Of a DNA stretch of 64,000 nt, positions 18,442-27,627 are shown in pieces. The notes below the pieces were generated by a model. It saw only the letters and a list, made by a program, of their open reading frames with translations. It did no database searches and was not told where the DNA came from. Every line of letters begins with the position of its first letter. Positions within the stretch are counted from its first letter, which is position 1. The stretch is taken from NCBI RefSeq assembly GCF_040675465.1, contig NZ_JBFAPA010000024.1:124001-188000 (forward strand), read 5' to 3'. Made by a program: the position numbers and the translations under genes. Origin of the DNA: Kibdelosporangium sp040675465 (GTDB taxonomy: Bacteria > Actinomycetota > Actinomycetes > Mycobacteriales > Pseudonocardiaceae).

Positions 18442-18966
18442 GTGACGTTTGTCGAGAGCGTGCTGGCTCAAGTGCCCGAGCCGCTCCGAGGCGTTCTCAT
18501 CAGACACCGGGAGCTGTTGAAGTTCCTGATCGTCGGCGGGACCACGTTCGTCATCGACAACGGCCTGTGGTTCCTCATGAAACTCACGGTGCTGGAGAGC
18601 AAACCGGTCACCGCCAAGGCCATCGCGGTGCTGATGGCCACAATCGCCTCGTACGTGCTGAACCGCGAGTGGTCCTTCCGCACCCGAGGAGGCCGCGAAC
18701 GCCACCACGAGGCCGCGCTGTACTTCCTGGTGAGCGGCGGCGGGATCATCATCAACCTCGTACCGCTGTGGATCTCCCGCTACGTCCTGGACCTCAAGGT
18801 CCCCAACGTCGACCGCTGGGCCCAGGAGACGGCGGACTTCGTCGCGGGCTCCATCATCGGCACACTGCTGTTCATGGTGTTCCGCTTCTGGGGCTTCCGC
18901 CGCTGGGTCTTCCCCGAAGCCAACGCCCGCCCCCGCATCGTCCCCGCCCCCACCCCCGACGACTGA
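18442..18966 (+). CDS. GtrA family membrane protein, paralogue
   Basis: 174 residues, four helices, closely similar to the preceding gene: RELLKFLIVGGTTFVIDN, SYVLNREWSFRTRGGRERHH and RRWVFPEANARPR. GTG start at 18442 with its own leaderless -10. The two genes look like a local duplication; separate promoters suggest independent control. Function as for GtrA proteins, a membrane partner of sugar transfer, possibly serving the GT-C enzymes at 10.6-14.3 kb (inference from proximity). Convergent with the histidine kinase gene. Confidence 0.87.
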   Translation: MTFVESVLAQVPEPLRGVLIRHRELLKFLIVGGTTFVIDNGLWFLMKLTVLESKPVTAKAIAVLMATIASYVLNREWSFRTRGGRERHHEAALYFLVSGGGIIINLVPLWISRYVLDLKVPNVDRWAQETADFVAGSIIGTLLFMVFRFWGFRRWVFPEANARPRIVPAPTPDD

Positions 18967-18994
18967 TAGCGAACGCGCGTCCCTGTGGAGGGGA

Positions 18995-20284
18995 TCAGCG
19001 CGGCGACCGCTCAGCGCGTTCGGTAGGCCAACGAACCCCCCGAACCTCATCCGCCCGAGGCACCGGCAAAAAGATCGTGAACGTAGCCGGCCTCGGAGCA
19101 GAAAGCTCCAGCCGCCCACCGTCAGAGTCGACGAGCGCACGAGCCAGGGCGAGCCCCACTCCGGTCGACCCCCCACCAGAAACCCCGCGATCGAAGATGT
19201 GCGCCACGAGGTCATCGGGCACACCGGAACCACTGTCCGTGACCTCAATCGCCACCGTGGCTTCACCGCCTCGAGCGGAAACCGACACGGTCCCGGCCCC
19301 GTGCCGCAACGCATTGTCGAGCAGCACCCCGATGGCCTCACTCAACCGGGTACGAGTCGCCCGCGCCAGGGGCTTGTCGTGGACCCGCACCCGCAGCGCA
19401 CGTCCCTTGGCGCGCAACGGATCCCGCCACTCCCCAACGATCTTCGGCAGCTCCGCGGCCAAATCCAACGGCTCGGCGTCCGTGGACCGGGCCTCACGCG
19501 CGGCGGCCAACAGCTCGTCGAGCACGTCACCCAGCCGCTCAGCCTGCTCCAGAGCCGCCCCCGCGTCGACGGCGCTCTCCTCATCGACGGCCATGTGTTT
19601 CAACGACTCCAGCCGCAACTGCAAGGCCGTGAGCCGACTCCGCAACTGGTGCGAGACGTCACCCACGAGCTCACGTTCGCGCTGAACGAGTTCGGCGAGA
19701 GCCCCCGCGGAGGTATCCAAAGCGTGCGCCACCCGATCGAGTTCGGGCACGCCGTACCGCTGCGGGTCCGGCTTGAAGTCACCCGCACCCAGCCGCGCCG
19801 CTCTGTCCGCCACGTGACCCAGGGGTTTGGCGAGGCGGTTCGCCGTCACGATCGCCACGCCGCTGGCCACGGCGATCGTCAGCACAATGACCAGCACCAC
19901 CAGCCCCGCTACTTGGGTCTGGCGGGCTCGGGTCGGGGCGGCGGGGATCTGGACGACGACCGTGACACCGTTGAGGATCTGGATCTGCTCCGCCAGGGCG
20001 TCCGATCCGGGGTCCGGGCCGAGTGTCTGAACTGGACGGTCCGGCTGGGTCACCACGAGGCGGCCGTTCTCGGGCACGACGGGTTGCACCGCGGCCAGGT
20101 TCAGCGGCCGCTGCGCGAGGGTGTCCTCGTCCAGGCGCAGGCCGATCCGCTGGACCGTGCCCTTCAGGCCGTCCCGCGTCACGGTCTCGACCAGCTGCAA
20201 CGCGGTGTACCCGAGCGGGATGCCCAGCGCGCACGTGGTCACCGCGACCGCGAGCAGGATCGCCAGCAGAATCCGCCTGCGCAT
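18995..20284 (-). CDS. Sensor histidine kinase
   Basis: 429 residues. Two helices (about 4-28 and 125-148) frame an extracytoplasmic sensor of about 95 residues; a HAMP-like segment (RLAKPLGHVADRAARLGAGD) follows, then the H-box ELVGDVSHQLRSRLTALQLR (phospho-accepting His), the N-box LLDNALRHGAG and the G-boxes DSGSGVP and GGSTGVGLALARAL. A complete membrane kinase. It lies 6 nt downstream of the response regulator gene, so they form one operon. The sensed signal is unknown; the sensor has no recognised fold. Confidence 0.93.
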   Translation of the reverse strand: MRRRILLAILLAVAVTTCALGIPLGYTALQLVETVTRDGLKGTVQRIGLRLDEDTLAQRPLNLAAVQPVVPENGRLVVTQPDRPVQTLGPDPGSDALAEQIQILNGVTVVVQIPAAPTRARQTQVAGLVVLVIVLTIAVASGVAIVTANRLAKPLGHVADRAARLGAGDFKPDPQRYGVPELDRVAHALDTSAGALAELVQRERELVGDVSHQLRSRLTALQLRLESLKHMAVDEESAVDAGAALEQAERLGDVLDELLAAAREARSTDAEPLDLAAELPKIVGEWRDPLRAKGRALRVRVHDKPLARATRTRLSEAIGVLLDNALRHGAGTVSVSARGGEATVAIEVTDSGSGVPDDLVAHIFDRGVSGGGSTGVGLALARALVDSDGGRLELSAPRPATFTIFLPVPRADEVRGVRWPTERAERSPR

Positions 20285-20290
20285 GTCCCG

Positions 20291-20968
20291 TCAGTCCGAG
20301 TTGAACCGGAAGCCGACGCCACGCACCGTGGCGATCCGGCGTTCGGTCGCCCGCGGGCCGACCTCGCCGAGCTTGCGGCGCAGCCAGGACATGTGCATGT
20401 CCAGGGTCTTGCTCGTCTTGCGCTCCGGCCCGTCGTCCCACACCTCGGCGAGGATCTCCTCGCGGGTGACGACCTGCCCGGCCCGCTGGATGAGCACGCG
20501 CAGCAGCTCGAACTCCTTGTTGGCCAGGGTGATCTCCTGACCGTCCACGGTCACCACCCGCGCGGCGAGGTCCATCTTGACGCCGTTCACCTCGACCGCG
20601 CCCGGTGCCTGGCGGCGCATCAGCGCCCGGATCCTGGCCAGCAGCTCGGCCAGCCGGAACGGCTTGGCCACGTAGTCGTCCGCGCCGGCGTCCAGGCCGA
20701 CCACGAAGTCGACCTCGTCCGCGCGCGCGGTCAGCATCAGCACCGGCAGCCCGCGCCCGGACGAGCGCAACCGCCGGCAGACCTCCAGCCCGTCCATCCC
20801 GGGGAGGCCCAGGTCCAGCACGAGCAGGTCGGCCCGACCCGCGTCGGCGAACTCCAACGCACTCAGCCCGTCGGTGACGACCTCTACGGCGTAACCCTCA
20901 CGCTGCAGAGCGCGTGACAACGGGTCTGCGATCGCCGAGTCGTCCTCGGCCAGCAGCACCACACTCAC
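20291..20968 (-). CDS. OmpR/PhoB family response regulator
   Basis: 225 residues: receiver domain (LLAEDDSAIADPL; phospho-Asp in LLVLDLGLPGMDG; conserved Lys in DDYVAKPF) and a winged-helix DNA-binding domain (LANKEFELLRVLIQRAGQVV, MHMSWLRRKLGE, IATVRGVGFRF). Partner of the adjacent kinase. Three GTG codons are in frame at the start; the third (20968) is chosen because TAGAGT lies exactly 7 nt before it, the leaderless layout seen for other genes here, and it gives the usual short N-terminus. Only 33 nt separate it from the divergent hisN start, so the two promoters must overlap. Confidence 0.92.
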   Translation of the reverse strand: MSVVLLAEDDSAIADPLSRALQREGYAVEVVTDGLSALEFADAGRADLLVLDLGLPGMDGLEVCRRLRSSGRGLPVLMLTARADEVDFVVGLDAGADDYVAKPFRLAELLARIRALMRRQAPGAVEVNGVKMDLAARVVTVDGQEITLANKEFELLRVLIQRAGQVVTREEILAEVWDDGPERKTSKTLDMHMSWLRRKLGEVGPRATERRIATVRGVGFRFNSD

Positions 20969-20975
20969 GGTCACC

Positions 20976-20981
20976 ACTCTA
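20976..20981 (-). promoter_or_regulatory. Leaderless -10 box (TAGAGT) of response regulator
   Basis: On the minus strand TAGAGT is followed by 7 nt and then GTG 20968. It lies inside the very short divergent gap to hisN. Confidence 0.5.
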
Positions 20982-21001
20982 AGCGTGACAACATCAGGCC
21001 C

Positions 21002-21766
21002 GTGTCATCTGCCGACCTCGACTTCGCGTTGCGCCTCGCCGACACGGCCGACGCCATCACCATCGACCGGTTCCGCGCCCAGGACCTCCGGGTGACCCGC
21101 AAACCGGACCGCACCCCCGTCACCGACGCCGACACCACCGTCGAAGAAGCCATCCGCGCCCAGCTCCAGGCCACTTTCCCGGCCGATGCCGTGCTGGGTG
21201 AGGAAGGTGGTGGCGCACTCGGCCCCGGCCGGACGTGGATCATCGACCCGATCGACGGGACCAAGAACTTCCTGCGCGGCATGCCCGCGTGGGGCACCCT
21301 GATCGCCCTGGTGGACGCCGGAAAACCGGTGGTCGGCGTGGTCAGCGCCCCGGCGCTGGACCGCCGCTGGTGGGCGGCCGCGGGTCAAGGCGCGTACACC
21401 AACGGCGGCCGCCGGCTGCGGGTGTCCGGTGTGGACACATTGTCGGATGCGTATATCAGCACAACAGACCTGGGCTCGTGGGTGAAGTACCACTCCCGTG
21501 AGGCCTACCTGAACCTCGTCGACGCCTGCTGGGAGAGCCGGGCGTTCGGCGACTTCTGGCAGCACTGCCTCGTGGCCGAGGGCGTCATGGACATCGCCGC
21601 CGAACCGATCGTCAACCCGTGGGACGTGGCCCCGCTCCAGGTCATCATCGAGGAGGCCGGGGGCACCTTCACCGACTTCAAGGGCAACGCCACCTTCGAC
21701 GGCGCCACCGCCCTGTCCACCAACGGAAACATCCACGCCGCTGCTCTGGAGCACCTGAAGCGCTAG
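21002..21766 (+). CDS. hisN: Histidinol-phosphatase, inositol-monophosphatase fold
   Basis: 254-residue metal-dependent phosphatase. VTDADTTVEEAI, LGEEGGG, WIIDPIDGTKNFLRG (metal ligands) and NPWDVAPLQVIIEEAGG are the IMPase signatures. The segment RGMPAWGTLIALVDAGKPVV and overall layout match M. tuberculosis HisN (Rv3137), which removes the phosphate from histidinol phosphate in histidine synthesis; an inositol or sugar phosphatase role is the alternative. GTG start without ribosome site; a CAACAT box 7 nt upstream may be a weak leaderless -10. No other his genes are near. Confidence 0.86.
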   Translation: MSSADLDFALRLADTADAITIDRFRAQDLRVTRKPDRTPVTDADTTVEEAIRAQLQATFPADAVLGEEGGGALGPGRTWIIDPIDGTKNFLRGMPAWGTLIALVDAGKPVVGVVSAPALDRRWWAAAGQGAYTNGGRRLRVSGVDTLSDAYISTTDLGSWVKYHSREAYLNLVDACWESRAFGDFWQHCLVAEGVMDIAAEPIVNPWDVAPLQVIIEEAGGTFTDFKGNATFDGATALSTNGNIHAAALEHLKR

Positions 21767-21782
21767 GCCGAACCGGTCAAAA

Positions 21783-21798
21783 CCGGGCATGAGCCCGG
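21783..21798 (+). terminator. Possible hairpin terminator after hisN
   Basis: CCGGGC-ATGA-GCCCGG, perfect 6-bp stem 16 nt past the hisN stop; no T tract, so only a weak candidate. Confidence 0.4.
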
Positions 21799-21827
21799 AC
21801 ACACCCCTAGAACCACGACGTTTGTTG

Positions 21828-21843
21828 TACTACTATCGTAGTG
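21828..21843. promoter_or_regulatory. TetR operator overlapping monooxygenase promoter
   Basis: TACTAC-TATC-GTAGTG, a 6-4-6 inverted repeat (one mismatch at the outer pair) that contains a TACTAT -10 box (21831..21836). The same pattern, CACTAC-N4-GTAGTG, occurs at the promoter of the convergent tetR gene (23890..23905), pointing to one regulator acting at both sites. Confidence 0.7.
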
Positions 21844-21861
21844 GATCTAGAGGAGGACGTC

Positions 21862-23316
<1,455 letters not shown>

Positions 23317-23889
23317 AACACCAGCTCCAACATGCGTTCCACGAACACAGGATCCGGCGCGGCCGGTGGCATCGTCAGGTTGTCGAAGAGCATTCCCGTC
23401 AACACCTGTGACAGCAGCCGCGCCCGGTCCGGGGTCGCCGGAACCCCAGCGGACAGCAGAAACTCAGTAGCGCCTTGGATCGCGGCCGCGTGGATCTCCG
23501 CCAGCATCGGCCGCAGCGAGGGTTCCCGGTTGCCCGCCAGGAAAAGTTCGAACCGGGCGAGGTTACGCACCCGCGCGACCTCGTCCTGACCGGCCACCAT
23601 CCGCGACAGCAGCTTCGCCACGTCCGCCCGGCCGCTCAGACCGGACCGGACTGTCCCGATATAGCCCCAATGCAGCTCGGCGACCCGCTCGGCGGCCGCC
23701 TCCAGCAACGCGAGGCGGGTCCGGAAGAAGTTGGATGTCGTGCCGGTCGGCAGATCCGCACGGACGTCGACCGCCCGATGGGTGAGCCCGCCGGCCCCGT
23801 TCTCGGCGATCAGCGTGATGGCGGTGTCGGCGATCAGCGCCCGCCGCTCCGGGTTGGCCGGCATGGTGTTTCTCCTCGAGCCGCCTTGC

Positions 23890-23905
23890 CACTACCCTCG
23901 TAGTG
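23890..23905. promoter_or_regulatory. TetR autoregulatory operator
   Basis: CACTAC-CCTC-GTAGTG, a perfect 6-4-6 inverted repeat. The minus-strand -10 candidate TACACT (23902..23907) overlaps it. It starts 25 nt upstream of the tetR ATG. Confidence 0.72.
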
Positions 23906-23907
23906 TA

Positions 23908-24186
23908 TCAGTCCGGCTTGATCACACCCACCGCTCCGCGCGCGACCTGGGCCCAGGTCAACCTGCCGAACAGGTAGTGACAAGCGACCTGCTCGTTGGT
24001 GAACCTGGCCCAGTCGTACCGGTTTCCCTGCTCGCGCCAGAACACCTCCCAGCCCAGCAGGCCGTTCTCGTCCGGCGTCTCCGCGCGGAAGAGGCACCAG
24101 GTGTTGTCCGCCTCGGTGCCCACCGAGACGAGCTCGGCCGGGATGCCCACGGCGTCCAGCCAGCCGACGATCGACTCAGCCTTCAT
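23908..24186 (-). CDS. Putative immunity protein for the TNT toxin
   Basis: 92-residue soluble protein, rich in Trp and acidic residues (GWLDAVGIPAELVSVGTEAD, WEVFWREQGNRYDWARFTN). No known family recognised. Its ATG lies inside the end of the TNT toxin gene (11-nt overlap) behind a GAGGAG site, the tight toxin-immunity coupling seen in polymorphic toxin loci; the TNT toxin of M. tuberculosis is neutralised by a small protein (IFT, Rv3902c) encoded next to it. Similar size, but no visible identity with IFT, so the role is inferred from position. Its stop is directly next to the tetR promoter. Confidence 0.6.
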   Translation of the reverse strand: MKAESIVGWLDAVGIPAELVSVGTEADNTWCLFRAETPDENGLLGWEVFWREQGNRYDWARFTNEQVACHYLFGRLTWAQVARGAVGVIKPD

Positions 24187-26224
24187 CGACGATCTCCTCT
24201 GTCAGGTAGCCGAACGCGACCAGGTCGGCGGCCGGGTACACGGTCCGGTACCGGACACCGCCGCCGGACTGGGCGAACCAGGCGGCCGAAAACCCTTTCC
24301 ACACCGGCAAAGCACGCGCGACCCGGTAACGGCGGTACCCGGCGCGCAGGTGTGACGGCGGCAGCGAGCGGCGGCTGAACGCGGTCGACTCGGCGGCGAA
24401 CACGCGGCCCTCCTCGGTGCCGAACCGGTCGATGATCGTGCCCGGCGGCAGGATCTCCGCCTCGCCCGGCGCGATCCCGCCTTCCGGGTACAGCTCCGCG
24501 GGCGGCCAGGCGTACTCGATGTCCAAAGTGTCCCGTCCGCTGCCCGCACGCACGACGAACCGCCGGTCCCAATCCCGCTCGTGCTGGCCGCCCAACGGGT
24601 CGTAGCCCACGGCCAGGCCGTCGACGATCGCGTCCTCTTCGGGCTCGACCGGGCGCGCGGTTCCCCGGACGGCCTCGATCAGGCCGGACGAGGGGTGGTC
24701 GTGCGGCTCGAACCGCATGCCGGGCGCGTAGTCGTACTCCTGGCTGGGCGGGGGAAGCTGGCGGGCGGGCCGGTCGCGCGCCACCGGCATGTGGCCGAGG
24801 GGGAACATCCGGACCAGCCAGATCGCCAGAATCGTTTCCTGGTCCTGTTTGGGTGCCTGGGTGTGCGAGACTACCGCGGCTGGTTGCGGACTTGGTTGCT
24901 GCTGCACGGGTTGCTGCTGGCGCGGAGCATCCGGCACGAACGTCGGTGACTGTCCACGCTGGACCGGCGCCGGGCCGGGCTGAGCCGAGACGGGCTGCGC
25001 CGCAACAGGAGCCGCAGCGACTGGCGGAGGTGCTGCAGGCGCAGGTCCACCGGTGATGATGGGCGCGGCGGGCGCACCTCCGCCGCCACCACCAACCACA
25101 GGAGCGCCTGGCACACCAGGACTGACCGGCGCGACCGGAGCCTGGGCCGCGGGCGGCGGCGCGTCCAGCACCGCGGGCGCGGCCGAGGCGACGTGCACGC
25201 TTTGGTCGTGGACAACGGGAATGCCCGACGGCGGGGTCGGAGCATCATGCGGCAGAACGAAATCGTGCGAACCGGGGATGGCGATCGGCCCAGTGGACGG
25301 CTCAAGTCCACCGGCGGCCGGAGGCAGAACGTCGCCCGGCAGGTGATGCCCACCGGGCCCGCCGACGTTCCCCGGGCCGACCTGCCCAGGAGGGGCCTGG
25401 ATCGGGCCGTGACCGTGGTCCCCGGGCCCGGTTACGGTGTCCTGCACGACGTCCGTGGCCGCGTGAACGGTGTGACCGGTGTCCCGCACCAGGTTCACGG
25501 CTCCCTGGCTCGTGTCCTGCACCAGGTTCGCGCCCCCGTGAACCACGTGCCCGGCTCCTTGCCCCGTGTCCTGCACGAGGTTCGTGGCGGCGTGGCCGGT
25601 GTTCTGCACGAGGTTCCCGGCGCCTAGGGTCACCCCGGAAACGGTGTCCTTCAAGAAGTTGTGCCCGTGTCCCTGCGCGCCCGGGTTCGGGTCCACGAGG
25701 GGCTGCGCGGTGTCCATCACGACACCGGTCGCGGGCTGAACCGCGGACACCAACGTGTGGTGGACGTTGGCGACATTCGCGGCCGTGCCCTTGATCGCGG
25801 TGTCCAGTCCCAGTAACGCGGTGGGGTGCCCGGCCGCGGCGGCGTGCTCGGCGACGTCCTTGTTCTTGGCCAACGGCACCAGGTTGCGCACGATCGCCAG
25901 CTTCGCCTCGCCGACCTGGTTGGCGGCGTGGTCGAGCTTGTCCGCCGCGTCCGTGCAGCCCTTGACGACCGACGTCAGGTGCCCGGTGTCCGGCTTGACG
26001 TTGTTGCCCCAGTGTGACCGGGCCGCGTCGGCGCCCGCGCCCTGTGTTGTGTGCAAGGCGGCTTGGGCGGAGGTGTCCGCGTCGCCGATCAGGGTGGTCA
26101 GTTTCTTGCCGGTGTCCCGCCACGCCTGGGCGGCCTCGCGCATTTTGTCCTCGTCCGCCGCCGGCCACTTCACGCCGGTCTGCGCGGCCACGTCGGCCAG
26201 CTCGGGAGGAAGCTCGATGCCCAT
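24176..26224 (-). CDS. ESX-type polymorphic toxin with C-terminal TNT (NAD glycohydrolase) domain
   Basis: 682 residues. Residues 1-150: WXG100-like helical export domain (MGIELPPELADVAAQTGVKW at the start). About 190-285: repeats of NLVQDTG/GHVVHGG type. About 290-500: Pro/Ala/Gln-rich linker. About 590-682: TNT domain, with ILPPGTIIDRFGTEEGRVF, FSRRSLPPSHLRAGYRRYRV and AAWFAQSGGGVRYRTVYPAA; the Gln in WFAQSGGG matches the catalytic Gln region of the CpnT toxin. TNT domains destroy NAD(P). ATG 26224 was chosen (AAGG 8 nt upstream, 2 nt after the upstream stop) over 26266. Probably delivered by a type VII system and neutralised by the next gene. NAD glycohydrolase activity is a family inference. 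Confidence 0.87.
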   Translation of the reverse strand: MGIELPPELADVAAQTGVKWPAADEDKMREAAQAWRDTGKKLTTLIGDADTSAQAALHTTQGAGADAARSHWGNNVKPDTGHLTSVVKGCTDAADKLDHAANQVGEAKLAIVRNLVPLAKNKDVAEHAAAAGHPTALLGLDTAIKGTAANVANVHHTLVSAVQPATGVVMDTAQPLVDPNPGAQGHGHNFLKDTVSGVTLGAGNLVQNTGHAATNLVQDTGQGAGHVVHGGANLVQDTSQGAVNLVRDTGHTVHAATDVVQDTVTGPGDHGHGPIQAPPGQVGPGNVGGPGGHHLPGDVLPPAAGGLEPSTGPIAIPGSHDFVLPHDAPTPPSGIPVVHDQSVHVASAAPAVLDAPPPAAQAPVAPVSPGVPGAPVVGGGGGGAPAAPIITGGPAPAAPPPVAAAPVAAQPVSAQPGPAPVQRGQSPTFVPDAPRQQQPVQQQPSPQPAAVVSHTQAPKQDQETILAIWLVRMFPLGHMPVARDRPARQLPPPSQEYDYAPGMRFEPHDHPSSGLIEAVRGTARPVEPEEDAIVDGLAVGYDPLGGQHERDWDRRFVVRAGSGRDTLDIEYAWPPAELYPEGGIAPGEAEILPPGTIIDRFGTEEGRVFAAESTAFSRRSLPPSHLRAGYRRYRVARALPVWKGFSAAWFAQSGGGVRYRTVYPAADLVAFGYLTEEIVDEG

Positions 26225-26225
26225 G

Positions 26226-26534
26226 TCAGACCTTGTCGATGCGGTTGCGGGCATTGGCGTCGACATCGCGGTAGGCGGCGGCCATCTCGGTCAGCCGGGT
26301 CCGCATGTCGTCGAGGTGGCCGGACACGGCGTCCAGCCCGGTCCGGGTCCGGCCGGACGGTCCGGAGTAGACGGCCGCGAAGCTCTGGCCGACCTCGTCG
26401 TCACCCCAGGGCGTGCCGAGGGCGTCGAGGGTCCGGTTGAGCTCGCCGGACAGCTTGCCCGCGCGTTCGACCATCGGCGCGAAGTCGGCCGCGTGCTTGG
26501 CCAGCCGTTCGTGATCGGACTCGAAACCGGTCAC
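26226..26534 (-). CDS. WXG100-like ESX protein
   Basis: 102-residue helical hairpin protein: ERAGKLSGELNRTLDALG, then PWGDDEVGQSFAAVY (W-G turn) and a second helix GLDAVSGHLDDMRTRLTEMA. Size and pattern fit the EsxA/WXG100 superfamily that is exported by, or escorts effectors to, type VII systems. GTG start overlaps the stop of the upstream YbaB-like gene (GTGA), and its stop is 1 nt from the toxin start, so it is expected to pair with the toxin's N-terminal domain. No W-x-G in the strict form, hence WXG100-like. Confidence 0.75.
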   Translation of the reverse strand: MTGFESDHERLAKHAADFAPMVERAGKLSGELNRTLDALGTPWGDDEVGQSFAAVYSGPSGRTRTGLDAVSGHLDDMRTRLTEMAAAYRDVDANARNRIDKV

Positions 26535-26968
26535 GGCTGCCTCCCCGGCCGGTCCATCCAGCTCAGGTCCTCGTAGCTCTCGTCGTCGAACCGCTGCACC
26601 GGCGGCGCCAGCTCGGCGGCGGTGAGGTCGGCGCGGCCCGCGAGCAAGGCGGCCGGGTCGGTCTGCACCGGCAGCAACGGGCTCACGGTCCGGTTGGCCG
26701 TCTCGGCCGCCTTGGCCGACGCCGACGCGACCGTCCGCACGATCGACTTGGCCAGGTCCGACGGGCTCACCCGGACATAGGCGGCGTCCGCGATGACCAG
26801 GTCGAGTAAGGCCCCGCCCGGGCCGACGGTCGCCTTGACCAGGCCGTCCGGGCTGGTCACCGACTCACGGATGGCGGAGAGCGACTGCTGCATGCCCGCG
26901 AGCTGGTCGCGGCTGCGCCGGTAGTCGGCGAGGAGCTCGTCCACCTGCGCCTGATGGTCGGAAGCCAC
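26531..26968 (-). CDS. YbaB/EbfC-like protein of an ESX cassette
   Basis: 145 residues with YbaB-type organisation: a coiled helix (QAQVDELLADYRRSRDQLAG), then strands in VTSPDGLVKATVGPGGALLD and LVIADAAYVRVSP, and a longer C-terminal tail. YbaB folds bind DNA in nucleoid proteins, but versions in actinobacterial type VII toxin cassettes probably have an adaptor role. GTG 26968 preferred because GGAGG lies 5 nt before it; GTG 26974 overlaps that site. First gene of the four-gene toxin operon. Confidence 0.74.
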   Translation of the reverse strand: MASDHQAQVDELLADYRRSRDQLAGMQQSLSAIRESVTSPDGLVKATVGPGGALLDLVIADAAYVRVSPSDLAKSIVRTVASASAKAAETANRTVSPLLPVQTDPAALLAGRADLTAAELAPPVQRFDDESYEDLSWMDRPGRQP

Positions 26969-27051
26969 GGCCACCTCCGGATCAACGTAAAGCTCGTCTC
27001 AGGCGTCAGACGCCGCCGGACGCGCCCCGGTTCCCGTGGCCGGGAAAGATC

Positions 27052-27627
27052 TCAGCCGACGGTCTTGCGCACCAGGGCCCGGCGCGTGCCACGGCGATCC
27101 ACCACCGTGAAGCCCGCGTCGGTGAACATCGACAGGGTGCCGTGGTACAGCTCGCCCGAACTCGTCTTCACGCCGTTGGTGTCGACCGGGTACGCCTCCA
27201 GGATCCAGGCGCCGTGCCGGACCGCATACCGGACAGCTTCATCGAGCAGCCTACGGGCGACACCGCCGCGGCGCGCGGAACGATGGATGTAAAAACAGGT
27301 GACGGACCAGATTCCGGAGAGGTCCTCGTCCGGGTCGGCCGGTTTGGCGATCGGCGAACGTTCCAGGCGGTGGTACACCGACCGGGGCGCGACGGCCACC
27401 CACCCGATCGCCTCCTGGCCGTCCATCGCCAGCAGCCCGACCGGTTCGCCCGCGACCGCGAGATCGACGGCGTCCTGGCGGTTGACCTCGCCGGAGTCGC
27501 GCTTGTACTCGGGGCTGGTCTTGCGGAACCACATGCACCAGCAGCCGGCCACGGCCCCGTTGGGACCGAACAGCTTCTCGAAGGCCGGCCAGGTCCGCTC
27601 GGACAGTTCGACGACCTTGATCGTCAT
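27052..27627 (-). CDS. GNAT family N-acetyltransferase
   Basis: 191-residue acetyl-CoA-dependent acyltransferase. The acetyl-CoA loop reads YIHRSARRGGVARRLLDEAV (RxxGxG/A pattern), and the fold continues with HGAWILEAYPVDT and MFTDAGFTVVDRRG. An N-terminal CWCMWFRKTSPEYK segment is common in a Cys-containing actinobacterial subgroup. ATG 27627 overlaps the stop of the HMG-CoA lyase gene (ATGA), so the two are coupled; a frame extending to 27687 has no support. Substrate unknown. Confidence 0.85.
   Translation of the reverse strand: MTIKVVELSERTWPAFEKLFGPNGAVAGCWCMWFRKTSPEYKRDSGEVNRQDAVDLAVAGEPVGLLAMDGQEAIGWVAVAPRSVYHRLERSPIAKPADPDEDLSGIWSVTCFYIHRSARRGGVARRLLDEAVRYAVRHGAWILEAYPVDTNGVKTSSGELYHGTLSMFTDAGFTVVDRRGTRRALVRKTVG

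Noticed and set aside
18967..18994. Terminator between the second GtrA gene and the histidine kinase gene
   Set aside because: Only a short interrupted pairing (GCGC..CCCT/AGGG..GCGC) is possible; too weak to call.
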